From: CAISCU01 sp051861545
Lineage (GTDB): Bacteria; Bacteroidota; Bacteroidia; UKL13-3
Length of the DNA stretch: 64,000 nt
Direction of reading: 5' to 3'
Assembly (NCBI GenBank): GCA_051861545.1
Contig: JBIMKP010000018.1
Location: 1 to 64,000, forward strand
Part shown: piece after piece, positions 9,135 to 17,385 of the stretch
How positions within the stretch are numbered: position 1 is the stretch's first letter
How the letters are laid out: every line of letters starts with the position of its first letter
Notes under the pieces: model-generated
Database searches by the model: none
Seen by the model: only the letters and a program-made list of their open reading frames with translations
Told to the model about the DNA's origin: nothing
Program-made: the position numbers and the translations under genes

Positions 9135-10460
9135 TCAAGCTCTAAACAATGTAAAAACAGTAATTTCAGGTAAAATTCCTACCCTATCTGGATATCCAAT
9201 AAATCCAAATCCTCTGTTAACATAAATCATTTGTTTGTCAACTTTATATAAATCAGCCCAGTGAGGATACAAATATTGAGATGGGCTCCATTTTATATTA
9301 CCAAATTCAACCCCAAATTGAAATCCATGTGTATGACCGGAAAAGGTGATATCAATATCTTTATGGTGTTTACTAATGATTTTATCGAAATGCGATGGGT
9401 CATGAGACAATAACAATTTTACAGGTGCATCCGGCATACCTTTTTTGGCCAAATCTACATCTCCAAACTTTTGAAATCTTCCTTTATCGCCCCAATTTTC
9501 TACCCCTAAAATTGCTATCCTTTTATTTTCTTTTTCTAATAAAACATGTTCATTCCTAAGCAAGTTCCAACCCATATTTTTATGAGCAGAAACTAGGTCT
9601 TCGAAGTTTTGCTTTTTGTGTTCTGGACTTCTCCAATTGTTTACATAATCGCCATAATCGTGGTTACCTAATGTTGAATAAACACCCATCGGTGATTTTA
9701 TTTCAGAAAACATTTCCATGTAATCATTTAATTCCTCTGTTCTATTATTTACAATATCACCGGTAAAAAAAGTTACATGAGCTTTTTGCTCCTTGATTAA
9801 TTGAATTCCTCTGTAAACAGCGTCTTTATTAGTAAAGCTTCCTGAGTGAACATCTGAAATTTGAAGGATTTTAAGGCCATCAAATGCTTCTGGTAAATTA
9901 GGCAAAACCAAATCCAATCTTCTGACCTGATAATTATAGGCCCCTGAATAAATTCCTCTAGTAAGAAAGACCAAAGGTGCAACTCCAGCAATTAATCCGG
10001 CTTTTGCTAAAAATTCCGAACGATTTATTTTTTGGTCAGATGGAAGAATTGCTTCTTCTAATTCTTCCTCACGTTCTTCTTCAATATCTTCAGCAATAAT
10101 CTTAGAATTCCCTCTTGAAAAAAGTCGAACCAATCTATGGTAAATCCAAACAAATAGTCTTTTTATATCATCAACGATTAAAAATAAAAAGCTAATTAAT
10201 TTAGAACCATAAATCACCATTAGAAAACCTTGAAATAGGGTCCGCCCCTCCCTCATCATTGCAAATGTGTCGTTAAACATCACTAAACAAATAATAGTAA
10301 AAGAAGCAATTGGAATAGACCAATATAAAACTGCTATTATTCTTTTGGTTAATTTACTTTTTCTCTTAATAATAGTTTTAACAGCTTGCCATACATAAGA
10401 ATCAACTATTAAAGCAAAAAGAAGGAAATAAAATATAACTTTTAATTTATAAGCTAACAT
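9135..10460 (-). CDS. Membrane-anchored calcineurin-like metallophosphoesterase (YaeI-like)
   Basis: 441 residues. About three hydrophobic segments occupy residues 1-110, followed by an acidic linker (EEREEELEEA) and a short hydrophobic segment near 155. The phosphoesterase domain fills roughly residues 190-435 with the standard metal ligands: QISDVHSG, FTGDIVNN, GNHDYGDY, LLSHDPSHF and SGHTHGFQFG. Relatives hydrolyse UDP-diacylglucosamine-type lipids or unknown phosphoesters at the membrane; the exact substrate here is unknown. It starts 2 bp downstream of the aldo/keto reductase stop, so the two are probably co-transcribed. Confidence 0.85.
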   Translation of the reverse strand: MLAYKLKVIFYFLLFALIVDSYVWQAVKTIIKRKSKLTKRIIAVLYWSIPIASFTIICLVMFNDTFAMMREGRTLFQGFLMVIYGSKLISFLFLIVDDIKRLFVWIYHRLVRLFSRGNSKIIAEDIEEEREEELEEAILPSDQKINRSEFLAKAGLIAGVAPLVFLTRGIYSGAYNYQVRRLDLVLPNLPEAFDGLKILQISDVHSGSFTNKDAVYRGIQLIKEQKAHVTFFTGDIVNNRTEELNDYMEMFSEIKSPMGVYSTLGNHDYGDYVNNWRSPEHKKQNFEDLVSAHKNMGWNLLRNEHVLLEKENKRIAILGVENWGDKGRFQKFGDVDLAKKGMPDAPVKLLLSHDPSHFDKIISKHHKDIDITFSGHTHGFQFGVEFGNIKWSPSQYLYPHWADLYKVDKQMIYVNRGFGFIGYPDRVGILPEITVFTLFRA

Positions 10461-10462
10461 TC

Positions 10463-11473
10463 TTAGTAACCTCTTTTAATAATTCCAAAACCAACTCTAG
10501 CTCCTGTATATTGATCAACAGGTGCATTATTAAGAACGAGTTCAATTTTCTCCATAGTTGAATTGGATAATGTGACTTCTGTTGCTTTTACATTTGCTTG
10601 AACTTGAGATACTTTTGATGCTCCTGTAATGCAAGAACTTATTGGCTTTCTATTTAAAATCCATGCCAATGCTAATTCAGATAATGAACAATTCTCAGAT
10701 TTCGCAATTTCTAAAAGTGAGTCTTGCATTGCAAAATATTCATCATTCATACGTTTAACTGGAAACCAATTGTTCATTACTTCACTAGCTAAGCGGCTAT
10801 CGGCAGGAACCTCATTCTTTTTATATTTTCCGCTAAGTAAACCTTGAGCAAGCGGAGAATAAACTACTAAACCCAAACCTTCATTAGCACAAACATCCAT
10901 TACATCTGTTTCTAAACTTCTGTTTAACATGTTATATACAGGTTGATTAGAAATTGGCTTTCTCCAAGCATTTTTTTCGCAAACTCTAACAGCATTTGTA
11001 ATTTGAACTGCCGACCACTGGCTAACTCCCCAATGAAGAATCATTCCTCTTTCTATGAGATTATTCATGGCAAAACAAACTTCTTCTAAAGGAGTATCAA
11101 TATCATATCTATGACATTGAAATAAATCTATATAATCGGTTTGAAGTCTTTTTAATGAACCTTCACAAGCATTTCTAATATGACGATGTGAAAGTCCTTG
11201 TGTCATCCAATGATCGGTCATTGGTCCAAAAACCTTTGTACCAATAACTACCTCTTCTCTTTTCATTGTTTTAACAAACTCACCAACAACAATTTCACTT
11301 TCACCTCTATTGTACATATCGGCTGTATCAATAAAATTAATACCTAAATCAATTGCAGATTTCATACAATCGAAGGCTACTTGTTTTTCAACTCCTAAAC
11401 CAGCAGTTAACCAAGTACCTAAACTAATTTCAGATATTATTAAACCTGAATTCCCTAAATTTCTATATTTCAT
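10463..11473 (-). CDS. Aldo/keto reductase (Kv-beta-like subfamily)
   Basis: 336 residues from ATG 11473, where MKYRNLGNSGLIISEISLGT matches the conserved family N-terminus. Catalytic tetrad residues are visible: Asp and Tyr in NFIDTADMYNRGESE, Lys in VIGTKVFGP, His in FQCHRYD. The late stretch YSPLAQGLLSGKY is typical of the potassium-channel beta-subunit/YghZ branch. It should be an NADPH-dependent soluble oxidoreductase; the carbonyl substrate cannot be told. Promoter directly upstream; likely co-transcribed with the phosphoesterase that follows. Confidence 0.92.
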   Translation of the reverse strand: MKYRNLGNSGLIISEISLGTWLTAGLGVEKQVAFDCMKSAIDLGINFIDTADMYNRGESEIVVGEFVKTMKREEVVIGTKVFGPMTDHWMTQGLSHRHIRNACEGSLKRLQTDYIDLFQCHRYDIDTPLEEVCFAMNNLIERGMILHWGVSQWSAVQITNAVRVCEKNAWRKPISNQPVYNMLNRSLETDVMDVCANEGLGLVVYSPLAQGLLSGKYKKNEVPADSRLASEVMNNWFPVKRMNDEYFAMQDSLLEIAKSENCSLSELALAWILNRKPISSCITGASKVSQVQANVKATEVTLSNSTMEKIELVLNNAPVDQYTGARVGFGIIKRGY

Positions 11474-11479
11474 TAATAA

Positions 11480-11510
11480 CAAATCTAAGTATAGCAATAG
11501 ATTTAAGCAA
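11480..11510 (-). promoter_or_regulatory. Full Bacteroidota promoter, predicted leaderless
   Basis: On the minus strand TTG (11508-11510), exactly 20 nt, then TAGATTTG (11480-11487), then 6 nt to the ATG at 11473. Both elements and spacing fit the known consensus, and the short gap places the start site at or next to the ATG. Confidence 0.65.
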
Positions 11511-11531
11511 CATGAAACATATTAATACTTT

Positions 11532-11862
11532 GGGCCTGCTGAAAATCTTTATTATAACTTATTATCAATCAATTAGACTATATTTTAATAATTTAAATGC
11601 TAGGTTTTAAGAGCAATTGCTTAAAAATCTTTGCATTAAGTACAATTGGTTTTCAATTAAATAAAGACAGAAACAAGGCCATCTTTGTCGTTGCTGCCAA
11701 ATTGAAGTATTAAATATACATCTTAAACACAAAATTGAAATCAAACAGTTTAATACCGAGGCAATTTTTTTTAGGCCAATTTATTGGACTTTAACAAAAT
11801 GCATTCGGTATATTTTGGTAGCGTCTAAAATCTGACCTGTTTCTGTCTTTTTCAGCGGGCCC
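11532..11862. mobile_element. MITE-like element, copy 1 (331 bp)
   Basis: The element begins GGGCCTGCTGAAAA and ends TTTTCAGCGGGCCC; 13 of 14 terminal bases are complementary. It is flanked on both sides by TACTTT (11526-11531 and 11863-11868), a perfect 6-bp target duplication. It has no ORF. A second, inverted and shorter copy is at 17068-17304. Terminal inverted repeats, a target duplication and lack of coding capacity are the marks of a miniature inverted-repeat element moved in trans. It fills most of the 11474-11924 gap. Confidence 0.75.
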
Positions 11863-11924
11863 TACTTTGTAAAACATATCTAAAAAAAGAACCAAAATAA
11901 TTCCTAATATTTCATAAAATTGCA

Positions 11925-12650
11925 ATGATGGGAAAAACAGGTAAAGCCTTAAAAAGAAAATTTGATAACCTTAGGTCATTCCTATGGAAAATTAGTCTTC
12001 TTGCTTTTCAGATAAGCCTGTTTTTTATAGTAATTTATAGAATAATACCTGTACCCTTAACTCCATTACCTATTGTTCGTTTCTTTGAACAAGCATTTGG
12101 TCCAGACCCTATTAGATTAAAGAAAGATTGGGAGCCTATTGAGAAAATTGGTAAAAATATGTGTTTGGCAGCCATAACATCTGAAGACCCTAAGTTTTTG
12201 CATCATGTAGGATTTGACTTTGAACAAATCTGGGATTCATTAAATAAGAGTATTAAAAAAGGTAAAAAGCCCAGAGGTGCTTCAACTATTACTCAACAAA
12301 CTGCAAAGAATCTATTTTTCACTCCTAGTAGAAGTTGGATTAGAAAAATATTAGAGGTTTATGTAACAATTTGTTTAGAAACACTTTGGACGAAAAAACG
12401 GATTTTAGAAGTTTATCTAAACATCATAGAAATGGGAAATGGTGTTTATGGCTCAGAAAGTGCGTCCCAATTTTATTTCCATAAACCATCAAACAAATTA
12501 AAAGCAAGTGAAGCAGCTGCAATAGTGGCATGTTTCCCAAATCCAAGAAGGTGGAAAGCTAATCAGCCTACACGATACATCAAAAAGAAACAAATGGTAA
12601 TTACACGATTCATGTATAGAATTGGAGATTTACCTTGGGAAGAAAAATAA
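11925..12650 (+). CDS. mtgA: Monofunctional peptidoglycan glycosyltransferase
   Basis: 241 residues with one N-terminal membrane span (about 20-42) and a GT51 domain. The catalytic region reads ITSEDPKFLHHVGFDFEQI, then PRGASTITQQTAKNLFF, and later KKRILEVYLNIIEMGNGVYG: all signature motifs, including the catalytic Glu of SED and the Gln pair. There is no transpeptidase domain, and the length fits MtgA. It polymerises lipid II into glycan strands on the periplasmic side of the inner membrane. The start is the first of two adjacent ATGs; a TAAAATTG-like box lies a few bases upstream. Confidence 0.93.
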   Translation: MMGKTGKALKRKFDNLRSFLWKISLLAFQISLFFIVIYRIIPVPLTPLPIVRFFEQAFGPDPIRLKKDWEPIEKIGKNMCLAAITSEDPKFLHHVGFDFEQIWDSLNKSIKKGKKPRGASTITQQTAKNLFFTPSRSWIRKILEVYVTICLETLWTKKRILEVYLNIIEMGNGVYGSESASQFYFHKPSNKLKASEAAAIVACFPNPRRWKANQPTRYIKKKQMVITRFMYRIGDLPWEEK

Positions 12651-12820
12651 GCTGTATTGCGAATTACAATTTGATTAATTAAAATAATTTTTCGAATATC
12701 CGCTTCTATACCTAAAACTAGTTTTACCAAGTTTAAAAGACTATAAGTTGATTGCTCGAAATAATCAAAATCAACCTTAAAACATAAATTAGAATTTAAA
12801 ACATATTCTTTCTTGAAATT

Positions 12821-12989
12821 CTTTAAAATCCTGAAGGGATGACATGATTATAGAAAATAAAAATAAAGTAAAGTAAACCAAGCCCAAACCACTGCCAACG
12901 CAGACCAAAGGTCCGCGTTAGCAGTGGTTTGAGGAATTCGTTTCAAGCATTTTTCTATAAACATGTGACCACCTATTGGGATCTTAAAT
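12821..12989. repeat. Nested inverted repeat block
   Basis: The left arm CTTTAAAATCCTGAAGGGAT, continued by GACATGATTATAGAAAAT (to 12858), is an imperfect inverse of the right arm at 12949-12989 (ATTTTTCTATAAACATGTGACC onwards, ending ATCTTAAAT). Between them lies a separate GC-rich hairpin. I have the impression that the TATAGAAAA/ATCCCxxxGGGAT motif recurs in Bacteroidota intergenic DNA, which would make this a dispersed palindromic repeat. No ORF inside. Confidence 0.6.
12886..12930. repeat. GC-rich 21-bp-arm hairpin, REP-like
   Basis: AAACCACTGCCAACGCAGACC, a 3-base loop, then the near-perfect inverse at 12910-12930 (two mismatches). It is far more GC-rich than its surroundings, has no T-run to make it a terminator, and lies about 240 bp from the nearest gene end. 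Confidence 0.75.
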
Positions 12990-13094
12990 ATCACAAAGAA
13001 GAACAACTAACACCAAATCAATTTTGAAAATGTATCTCAAGACATTCAAAAGATTTATAAAAAAATATTGGTGGTAAACATGCGAATATTCGTT

Positions 13095-13117
13095 TAAAGA
13101 TTTTCAGCAAGCCCTAA
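13095..13117. repeat. Solo end fragment related to the MITE
   Basis: TAAAGATTTTCAGCAAGCCC matches the right end of MITE copy 2 (AAAGATTATCAGCAGGCCC) with few differences, without a recognisable partner end nearby. The rest of the 12651-13203 gap, outside the listed repeats and terminator, shows nothing I can name. Confidence 0.4.
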
Positions 13118-13150
13118 ATCACTGTAAAGACCATCATTTAATACACAAAA

Positions 13151-13180
13151 AAGGGTAGAATTTTATAATTCCACCCCTTT
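13151..13180 (-). terminator. Intrinsic terminator after the OmpA-family gene
   Basis: AAGGGTAGAATT and AATTCCACCCCTT form a stem; read on the minus strand it is followed by a T-run (CCCTTTTTTG). It lies 24 bp past the stop at 13204. Confidence 0.7.
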
Positions 13181-13203
13181 AACATATCCCTAAACTATAA
13201 ACT

Positions 13204-14649
13204 TTATTTCTTCGGTTTTGGACGAATAATTCTAAATTCAACTTTTCTATTTAAACCTTCTGTACTCAAGCTATAACGCTGAACATAAGGATCTTTAGCT
13301 GAGAAAACCAACATTCTAGTCTCATCAATTTCGTAAATTCTATACAATTTGCGTTTCACTTCCAATGCACGTTTTTCAGCAAGAGTTAATTGCGTCATAT
13401 CTGGTTTATTATTATCTGAATGACCAATAATTAAAACGGATGCTGTTGTATCTATAATCATAATTCTGGCAATCTGTTGAAGTAAACCATATTGTTCAAC
13501 ATGAACAGTAAATCCATTAGGTGGGAAAACAATGGTAGGTAAACCATAACTACTTTCAGAAATTACAACGAAATCTGATTTAGGAACTGAATCATTGAAC
13601 TGAAGAATGGTGGCACCAGAAGTATCATTTCCACCAGGTTTCATTGTTGGGAAATACAAACCTAAAGCTTTACTAAAACCGTATGGATCTGGATCAATTG
13701 TATCAGGAATATCATCTCCATCACTATCTAATGTTTTACCTTTGCTATCAACTTTAAAACCAGGTTTTGTATCTTTTTCAATATCTAAAGCATCCGGAAC
13801 TCCATCACTATCTCCATCAGCTTTCATAGCCGCTTCAGCATCCTGTTTAGCTTTTAATAAATCTCTATAAATTTTCTCAACAGGATTCGACCAATCGATA
13901 TGTTTAGGACGAGATTTTGAAGTAATATTATAATTAATACCAGCTAAAACAAAACCATGAGCATCAGGAAGTGCCCCTGTTTCATTTAAATCTAATAGAT
14001 TATTACCACTAATTCCCATGTTAAATTCCAAGCTAATGTCAAATGCATTGGTTAATTTTCGTCTAACACCTAAACTAATAGGAACAAAGAAAGTATTTCC
14101 ATTGTATTTTAAATTTTTGTTGCTAGTATCTGGAAAATCATGTCTAGCATTAGCATTTAAAATTCCACCACCAATACCGAAATAGAAATTATTTCGAGGA
14201 AAGCTCTTTCTAAAATCAACATTACCTAAGTTAAATACCGTTTGAAGACTATAAGTATTTACTACTGTTGTAAAATATGAAGATCTGTCGGTAGCACCGT
14301 TAGAACCAGAGATTTTCCCATGTAGATATTGAAAACGAATGCTTGAAATATGACTAAATGAATATTTTGCAAATCCACCATAACCTGGCCAAGCAGCATC
14401 CATAGGGACATCACCTGTATAAAATGCAATTCCAAAATTACCTCCCACAGCAAAATGAGAATATTTTTCTTGAGGAATGATTTCATTGGAATCATTGGCG
14501 CCGGCCTTGAGATAGATATTATCTTCACCCAGAACAGTCATGTCAGGTTTTTTCAGTTTTGAATCTTTCGATTTACTGACAGGTTTTTTTTGTGCTTGTA
14601 AAGCAAGCGTAAAACCTAATAGAAATAGTATAAAAAAAGAAGTTCTCAT
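13204..14649 (-). CDS. OmpA-family outer-membrane protein with thrombospondin type 3 repeats
   Basis: ATG at 14649 gives signal peptide MRTSFFILFLLGFTLALQA|Q. The 481-residue protein has an N-terminal beta-barrel-like domain (about 55-250) ending SKSRPKHIDWSNPVEK. A calcium-binding thrombospondin-3-like section follows (DSDGVPDALDIEKDTKPGF, DSDGDDIPDTIDPDPYGF), and a C-terminal OmpA/MotB peptidoglycan-binding domain (about 385-475: VLIIGHSDNN, LAEKRALEVKRKLY, NRKVEFRII). It should tie the outer membrane to the cell wall. The terminal barrel motif IDW is shared with the neighbouring SPOR protein, so the two may be related parts of one envelope system; gap 86 bp. A TATTTTTG box is at 14665-14672. 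Confidence 0.87.
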   Translation of the reverse strand: MRTSFFILFLLGFTLALQAQKKPVSKSKDSKLKKPDMTVLGEDNIYLKAGANDSNEIIPQEKYSHFAVGGNFGIAFYTGDVPMDAAWPGYGGFAKYSFSHISSIRFQYLHGKISGSNGATDRSSYFTTVVNTYSLQTVFNLGNVDFRKSFPRNNFYFGIGGGILNANARHDFPDTSNKNLKYNGNTFFVPISLGVRRKLTNAFDISLEFNMGISGNNLLDLNETGALPDAHGFVLAGINYNITSKSRPKHIDWSNPVEKIYRDLLKAKQDAEAAMKADGDSDGVPDALDIEKDTKPGFKVDSKGKTLDSDGDDIPDTIDPDPYGFSKALGLYFPTMKPGGNDTSGATILQFNDSVPKSDFVVISESSYGLPTIVFPPNGFTVHVEQYGLLQQIARIMIIDTTASVLIIGHSDNNKPDMTQLTLAEKRALEVKRKLYRIYEIDETRMLVFSAKDPYVQRYSLSTEGLNRKVEFRIIRPKPKK

Positions 14650-14664
14650 GCTTAGATGGCTTAG

Positions 14665-14672
14665 CAAAAATA
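14665..14672 (-). promoter_or_regulatory. -7 element TATTTTTG
   Basis: Exact TAnnTTTG on the minus strand, 15 nt upstream of the ATG at 14649. A weak TTTA lies about 19 nt further upstream. Confidence 0.4.
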
Positions 14673-14735
14673 TATCTGCTAATTTACATCTAAACATGAG
14701 AACTAAAAACTGCCTTTTAAGGCTTTATCTACAAC

Positions 14736-16682
14736 TTATTGTTTATTGTACAAATGAATCCAAGAATTTGCATCAACATCTTTTCTAGCTTTACGTAAGA
14801 TTTCAATTGCTTCAGCTTTGCTATCTGTTGAAATTAAAGCCATTCTTAACATTCTAGAATTAGGATCTTGGTAGATACTTGGAGTATAACCTTTTTTCTC
14901 CAAATTAGCTTTTGCCATTTCAGCAATATTTACTTTGCTAGCACCATAACAAGCAACAATAACATTGTACTTCATTGGTGGAGGAGCAATTTCTGAACTT
15001 ACAACATAAGCTGGAGTTGAAACTGGCTCAGCTGGAGTTGGTTTAACAACTGGTTTTGGAGCTGGAGTTGGTTTAGGACTTGGTTTTGGAGTTTCAACAA
15101 CAACAGGTTCAGCTGGTTTCGGAGTTTCAACAACAACCGGCTCAGCTGGTTTTGGAGTTTCAACAACAGGTTCTGGTGCTTTTGGTGCTTCTGGCTCTGG
15201 TGCTTTTGGTGCTTCTGGAGCTTTAGGCTCTTCAATTGTAGGCTTATCAATTACAGGAACTTGTGCTAGAGGAATCGATTTTTTCTCCTGAGTCCAATTA
15301 TAATTTCCGTAAGTCCAGTCAATTAATTCTTTTCCACCTTTAGCTCCAACTTTATAACTAATACCTGCGAACAAATAAACACTATGATCTAATTTTCTAT
15401 CCTTTGGAGCACCATCTAACCAAAATGATTGGTTATAATTAAAATCAGCACCAGTTACGAAATCTAACTCACTATTGATATATTTTCTTGCTTGGTATCC
15501 AACAACAGCATTTGATGTTTTCCATCTAACTTTAGTATCTTCAATTTTAGAATTATCAGATAATTCTAAATCTTGTCTAAAGTTATTAATTCCAGCGCCA
15601 ACACTTACATAATGGTTCCAAGTTCTTCTTTCTGATGGAGTTTCTCCAATTTGATTCAAATTAAACAAAACACGTAATCCCATATTGGTGATTAATGTAT
15701 TAAAATGTTTAACATTTGAATTTTCAAAATATCCTGGAGTTGCAATAGCTGTGTTTGTTTCTTGAGTTCCACGGTATTTGTACCAACCTAAGTTTGCCTG
15801 AGCAGAAAAAGCCTTTGTTATTGAATACCTTCCACTTAATCCTCCACCTAATGATGGCGAATAACCAATACCTGTAAACATGATAGGAAGACCTAAGTGA
15901 GCATCAGCACTTAATCTAGAATAATCAAACGCTTCTTTGATTTCTTCTGGTTCATCTTTAAAACTCCAATCAATTAAATTATGTGATTTTTTAGCACCTA
16001 TCTTTACATTTACTCCTAAGTAAGTATTTAAATAAGTATCTAATTTTTTATCTGAATATGCTCCATCTAACCAATAAGTTTCAACATAATTATATTCGGT
16101 AGCTAAAGTTAAATCAACAAAAGAATTTAAATAATAACGAACACCTCCACCCAATTGGTAATTTCTCATTTTTGAAGTGTAAGAAAAGTTCTGCATAATT
16201 GAACTCTTACCATCTATATTCACATGACTAAACTTATTAGCAATTAACAAACCACCACCAAATGTAACATATGGCATAAATCTATTAGTAGCTTGATCTA
16301 GTCCTAAAACTTTATGCAAGTTATATTGCACGAAGCCATTGATACTTCTGAACTTATTATTGTAACTCAAAACATCAGTTGGTCCAACAGGGTTTGAAGA
16401 TAAAGGCCCCGCTGCATTTCCTGTATTTGTATTCACAAATGCAAAAGAGTTAAACTTTCCAGCAACACTAATAGTTGGTGTAAATGAATACCTAGCACCT
16501 ACCCCATAAATTGCTACTAATCCAGAATTAACAGAAAAGAATGTAACAGGAATTCCATAATTTAAATCAATGGATAATTTAGTGTTTGGCTTTGATTCTG
16601 TAGCCTGCGAAAATGCAGACCCAACAAACACCGCCAAGGAACAAGCCAACAATAGAGTTTTACGTAACATATTGAATTTCAT
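14736..16682 (-). CDS. Outer-membrane protein with duplicated barrel domain, Pro-rich linker and SPOR domain
   Basis: 648 residues: signal peptide (MLRKTLLLACSLAVFVGSAFS|Q), then two homologous beta-rich domains at about 30-245 and 255-460. Both carry the same closing pattern: YWLDGAYSDKKLDTYLNTYL then LIDWSFK in the first, FWLDGAPKDRKLDHSVYLFA then LIDWTYG in the second. A Pro/Glu/Ala/Lys linker follows (about 480-560) with repeated VVVETPKPAEP units. The C-terminus (about 570-648) looks like a SPOR domain (YNVIVACYGASK ... ANLEKKGYTPSIYQ), which binds denuded peptidoglycan. The protein likely bridges outer membrane and cell wall. The internal duplication and shared IDW motif tie it to the OmpA-family gene downstream. 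Confidence 0.82.
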   Translation of the reverse strand: MKFNMLRKTLLLACSLAVFVGSAFSQATESKPNTKLSIDLNYGIPVTFFSVNSGLVAIYGVGARYSFTPTISVAGKFNSFAFVNTNTGNAAGPLSSNPVGPTDVLSYNNKFRSINGFVQYNLHKVLGLDQATNRFMPYVTFGGGLLIANKFSHVNIDGKSSIMQNFSYTSKMRNYQLGGGVRYYLNSFVDLTLATEYNYVETYWLDGAYSDKKLDTYLNTYLGVNVKIGAKKSHNLIDWSFKDEPEEIKEAFDYSRLSADAHLGLPIMFTGIGYSPSLGGGLSGRYSITKAFSAQANLGWYKYRGTQETNTAIATPGYFENSNVKHFNTLITNMGLRVLFNLNQIGETPSERRTWNHYVSVGAGINNFRQDLELSDNSKIEDTKVRWKTSNAVVGYQARKYINSELDFVTGADFNYNQSFWLDGAPKDRKLDHSVYLFAGISYKVGAKGGKELIDWTYGNYNWTQEKKSIPLAQVPVIDKPTIEEPKAPEAPKAPEPEAPKAPEPVVETPKPAEPVVVETPKPAEPVVVETPKPSPKPTPAPKPVVKPTPAEPVSTPAYVVSSEIAPPPMKYNVIVACYGASKVNIAEMAKANLEKKGYTPSIYQDPNSRMLRMALISTDSKAEAIEILRKARKDVDANSWIHLYNKQ

Positions 16683-16698
16683 ATATAGTTATTTGTTG

Positions 16699-16706
16699 CA
16701 AAAGTA
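16699..16706 (-). promoter_or_regulatory. -7 element TACTTTTG
   Basis: Exact TAnnTTTG on the minus strand 16 nt before the ATG at 16682. A TTGACA lies about 30 nt further upstream, too far for the usual -33, so only the -7 part is convincing. Confidence 0.4.
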
Positions 16707-16921
16707 AAGGGTTTTAAATCATTTTAAAAGAAATGTCAATTATCAAATCATAAATATTTCTGCATTTGTATATAAACAGAAAAAAAAAAATACCACTTAT
16801 TCGATAAAACTTGCATTTTAAGGGCTATTTTGAGGCATTCAATCAAAATTATTAATCAAAAAAAATATTCTTAAAAATATAAAATAAAACACATAAAGTA
16901 TACAATTTCAGCGCTTAAAAA

Positions 16922-16962
16922 CAATTTAAAAGCAATTAAAACCAATTTAAAGGCAATTAATA
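16922..16962. repeat. Two direct copies of a 20-bp AT-rich unit
   Basis: CAATTTAAAAGCAATTAAAA and CAATTTAAAGGCAATTAATA follow each other with one base between. The 16683-17067 stretch is otherwise very AT-rich with no ORF. Confidence 0.55.
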
Positions 16963-17067
16963 TAAAAATTTAACAAATTATTTAAAGATTTAACTTTTCT
17001 TCATCAAGGTTTAAATAATTCTCCAATTAAATGCCCCTTTTTTCATTTCATGCAAATCCAAAGAATT

Positions 17068-17304
17068 AGACCTGCTGAAAAAGATATAAACAAGTAAGAT
17101 TTTAAACAATGTCAATTTATTTATATGCATATTACCTCAATTTAGCAATAAAAATGACCTAGTTTCTGCCTTATGAAAATCGAAAACTAATTTTACCTGA
17201 TACAAAGATTTTTAAGCAATTGTTCTTAAAACTTTAAATTTAATTTATTAAAATACAGTCTAATTGATTGATAATAAGTCTTGTTAAAGATTATCAGCAG
17301 GCCC
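17068..17304. mobile_element. MITE-like element, copy 2 (237 bp, inverted relative to copy 1)
   Basis: It starts AGACCTGCTGAAAAAG and ends ATTATCAGCAGGCCC. Read in reverse it aligns along most of its length with 11532-11862, for example TTTTTAAGCAATTG, GTCTAATTGATTGATAAT and CCTCAATTTAGCA versus CTTCAATTTGGCA. About 90 bp present in copy 1 are missing. Flanks AGAATT and TAATTT are only weakly alike, so the target duplication has decayed or was lost. No coding capacity. Confidence 0.7.
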
Positions 17305-17310
17305 TAATTT

Positions 17311-17352
17311 ATTGATAACAAGTCCTAATAAAGATTTGCAGTAAGTCCTAAT
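17311..17352. repeat. Tandem partial copy of the MITE right end
   Basis: ATTGATAACAAGTCCTAATA followed by AAGATTTGCAGTAAGTCC repeats, about 44 bp further on, the last 40 bases of copy 2 at 17267-17307 with substitutions. Confidence 0.55.
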
Positions 17353-17385
17353 AAATTCATTTTTAAAACTAATTTGCATGCCAGA

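Noticed and set aside
14999..15250. 83-codon Leu/Gln-rich minus-strand ORF
   Set aside because: Frame shadow of the Pro/Glu-repeat linker of the SPOR protein; repeats in DNA give repeats in every frame.
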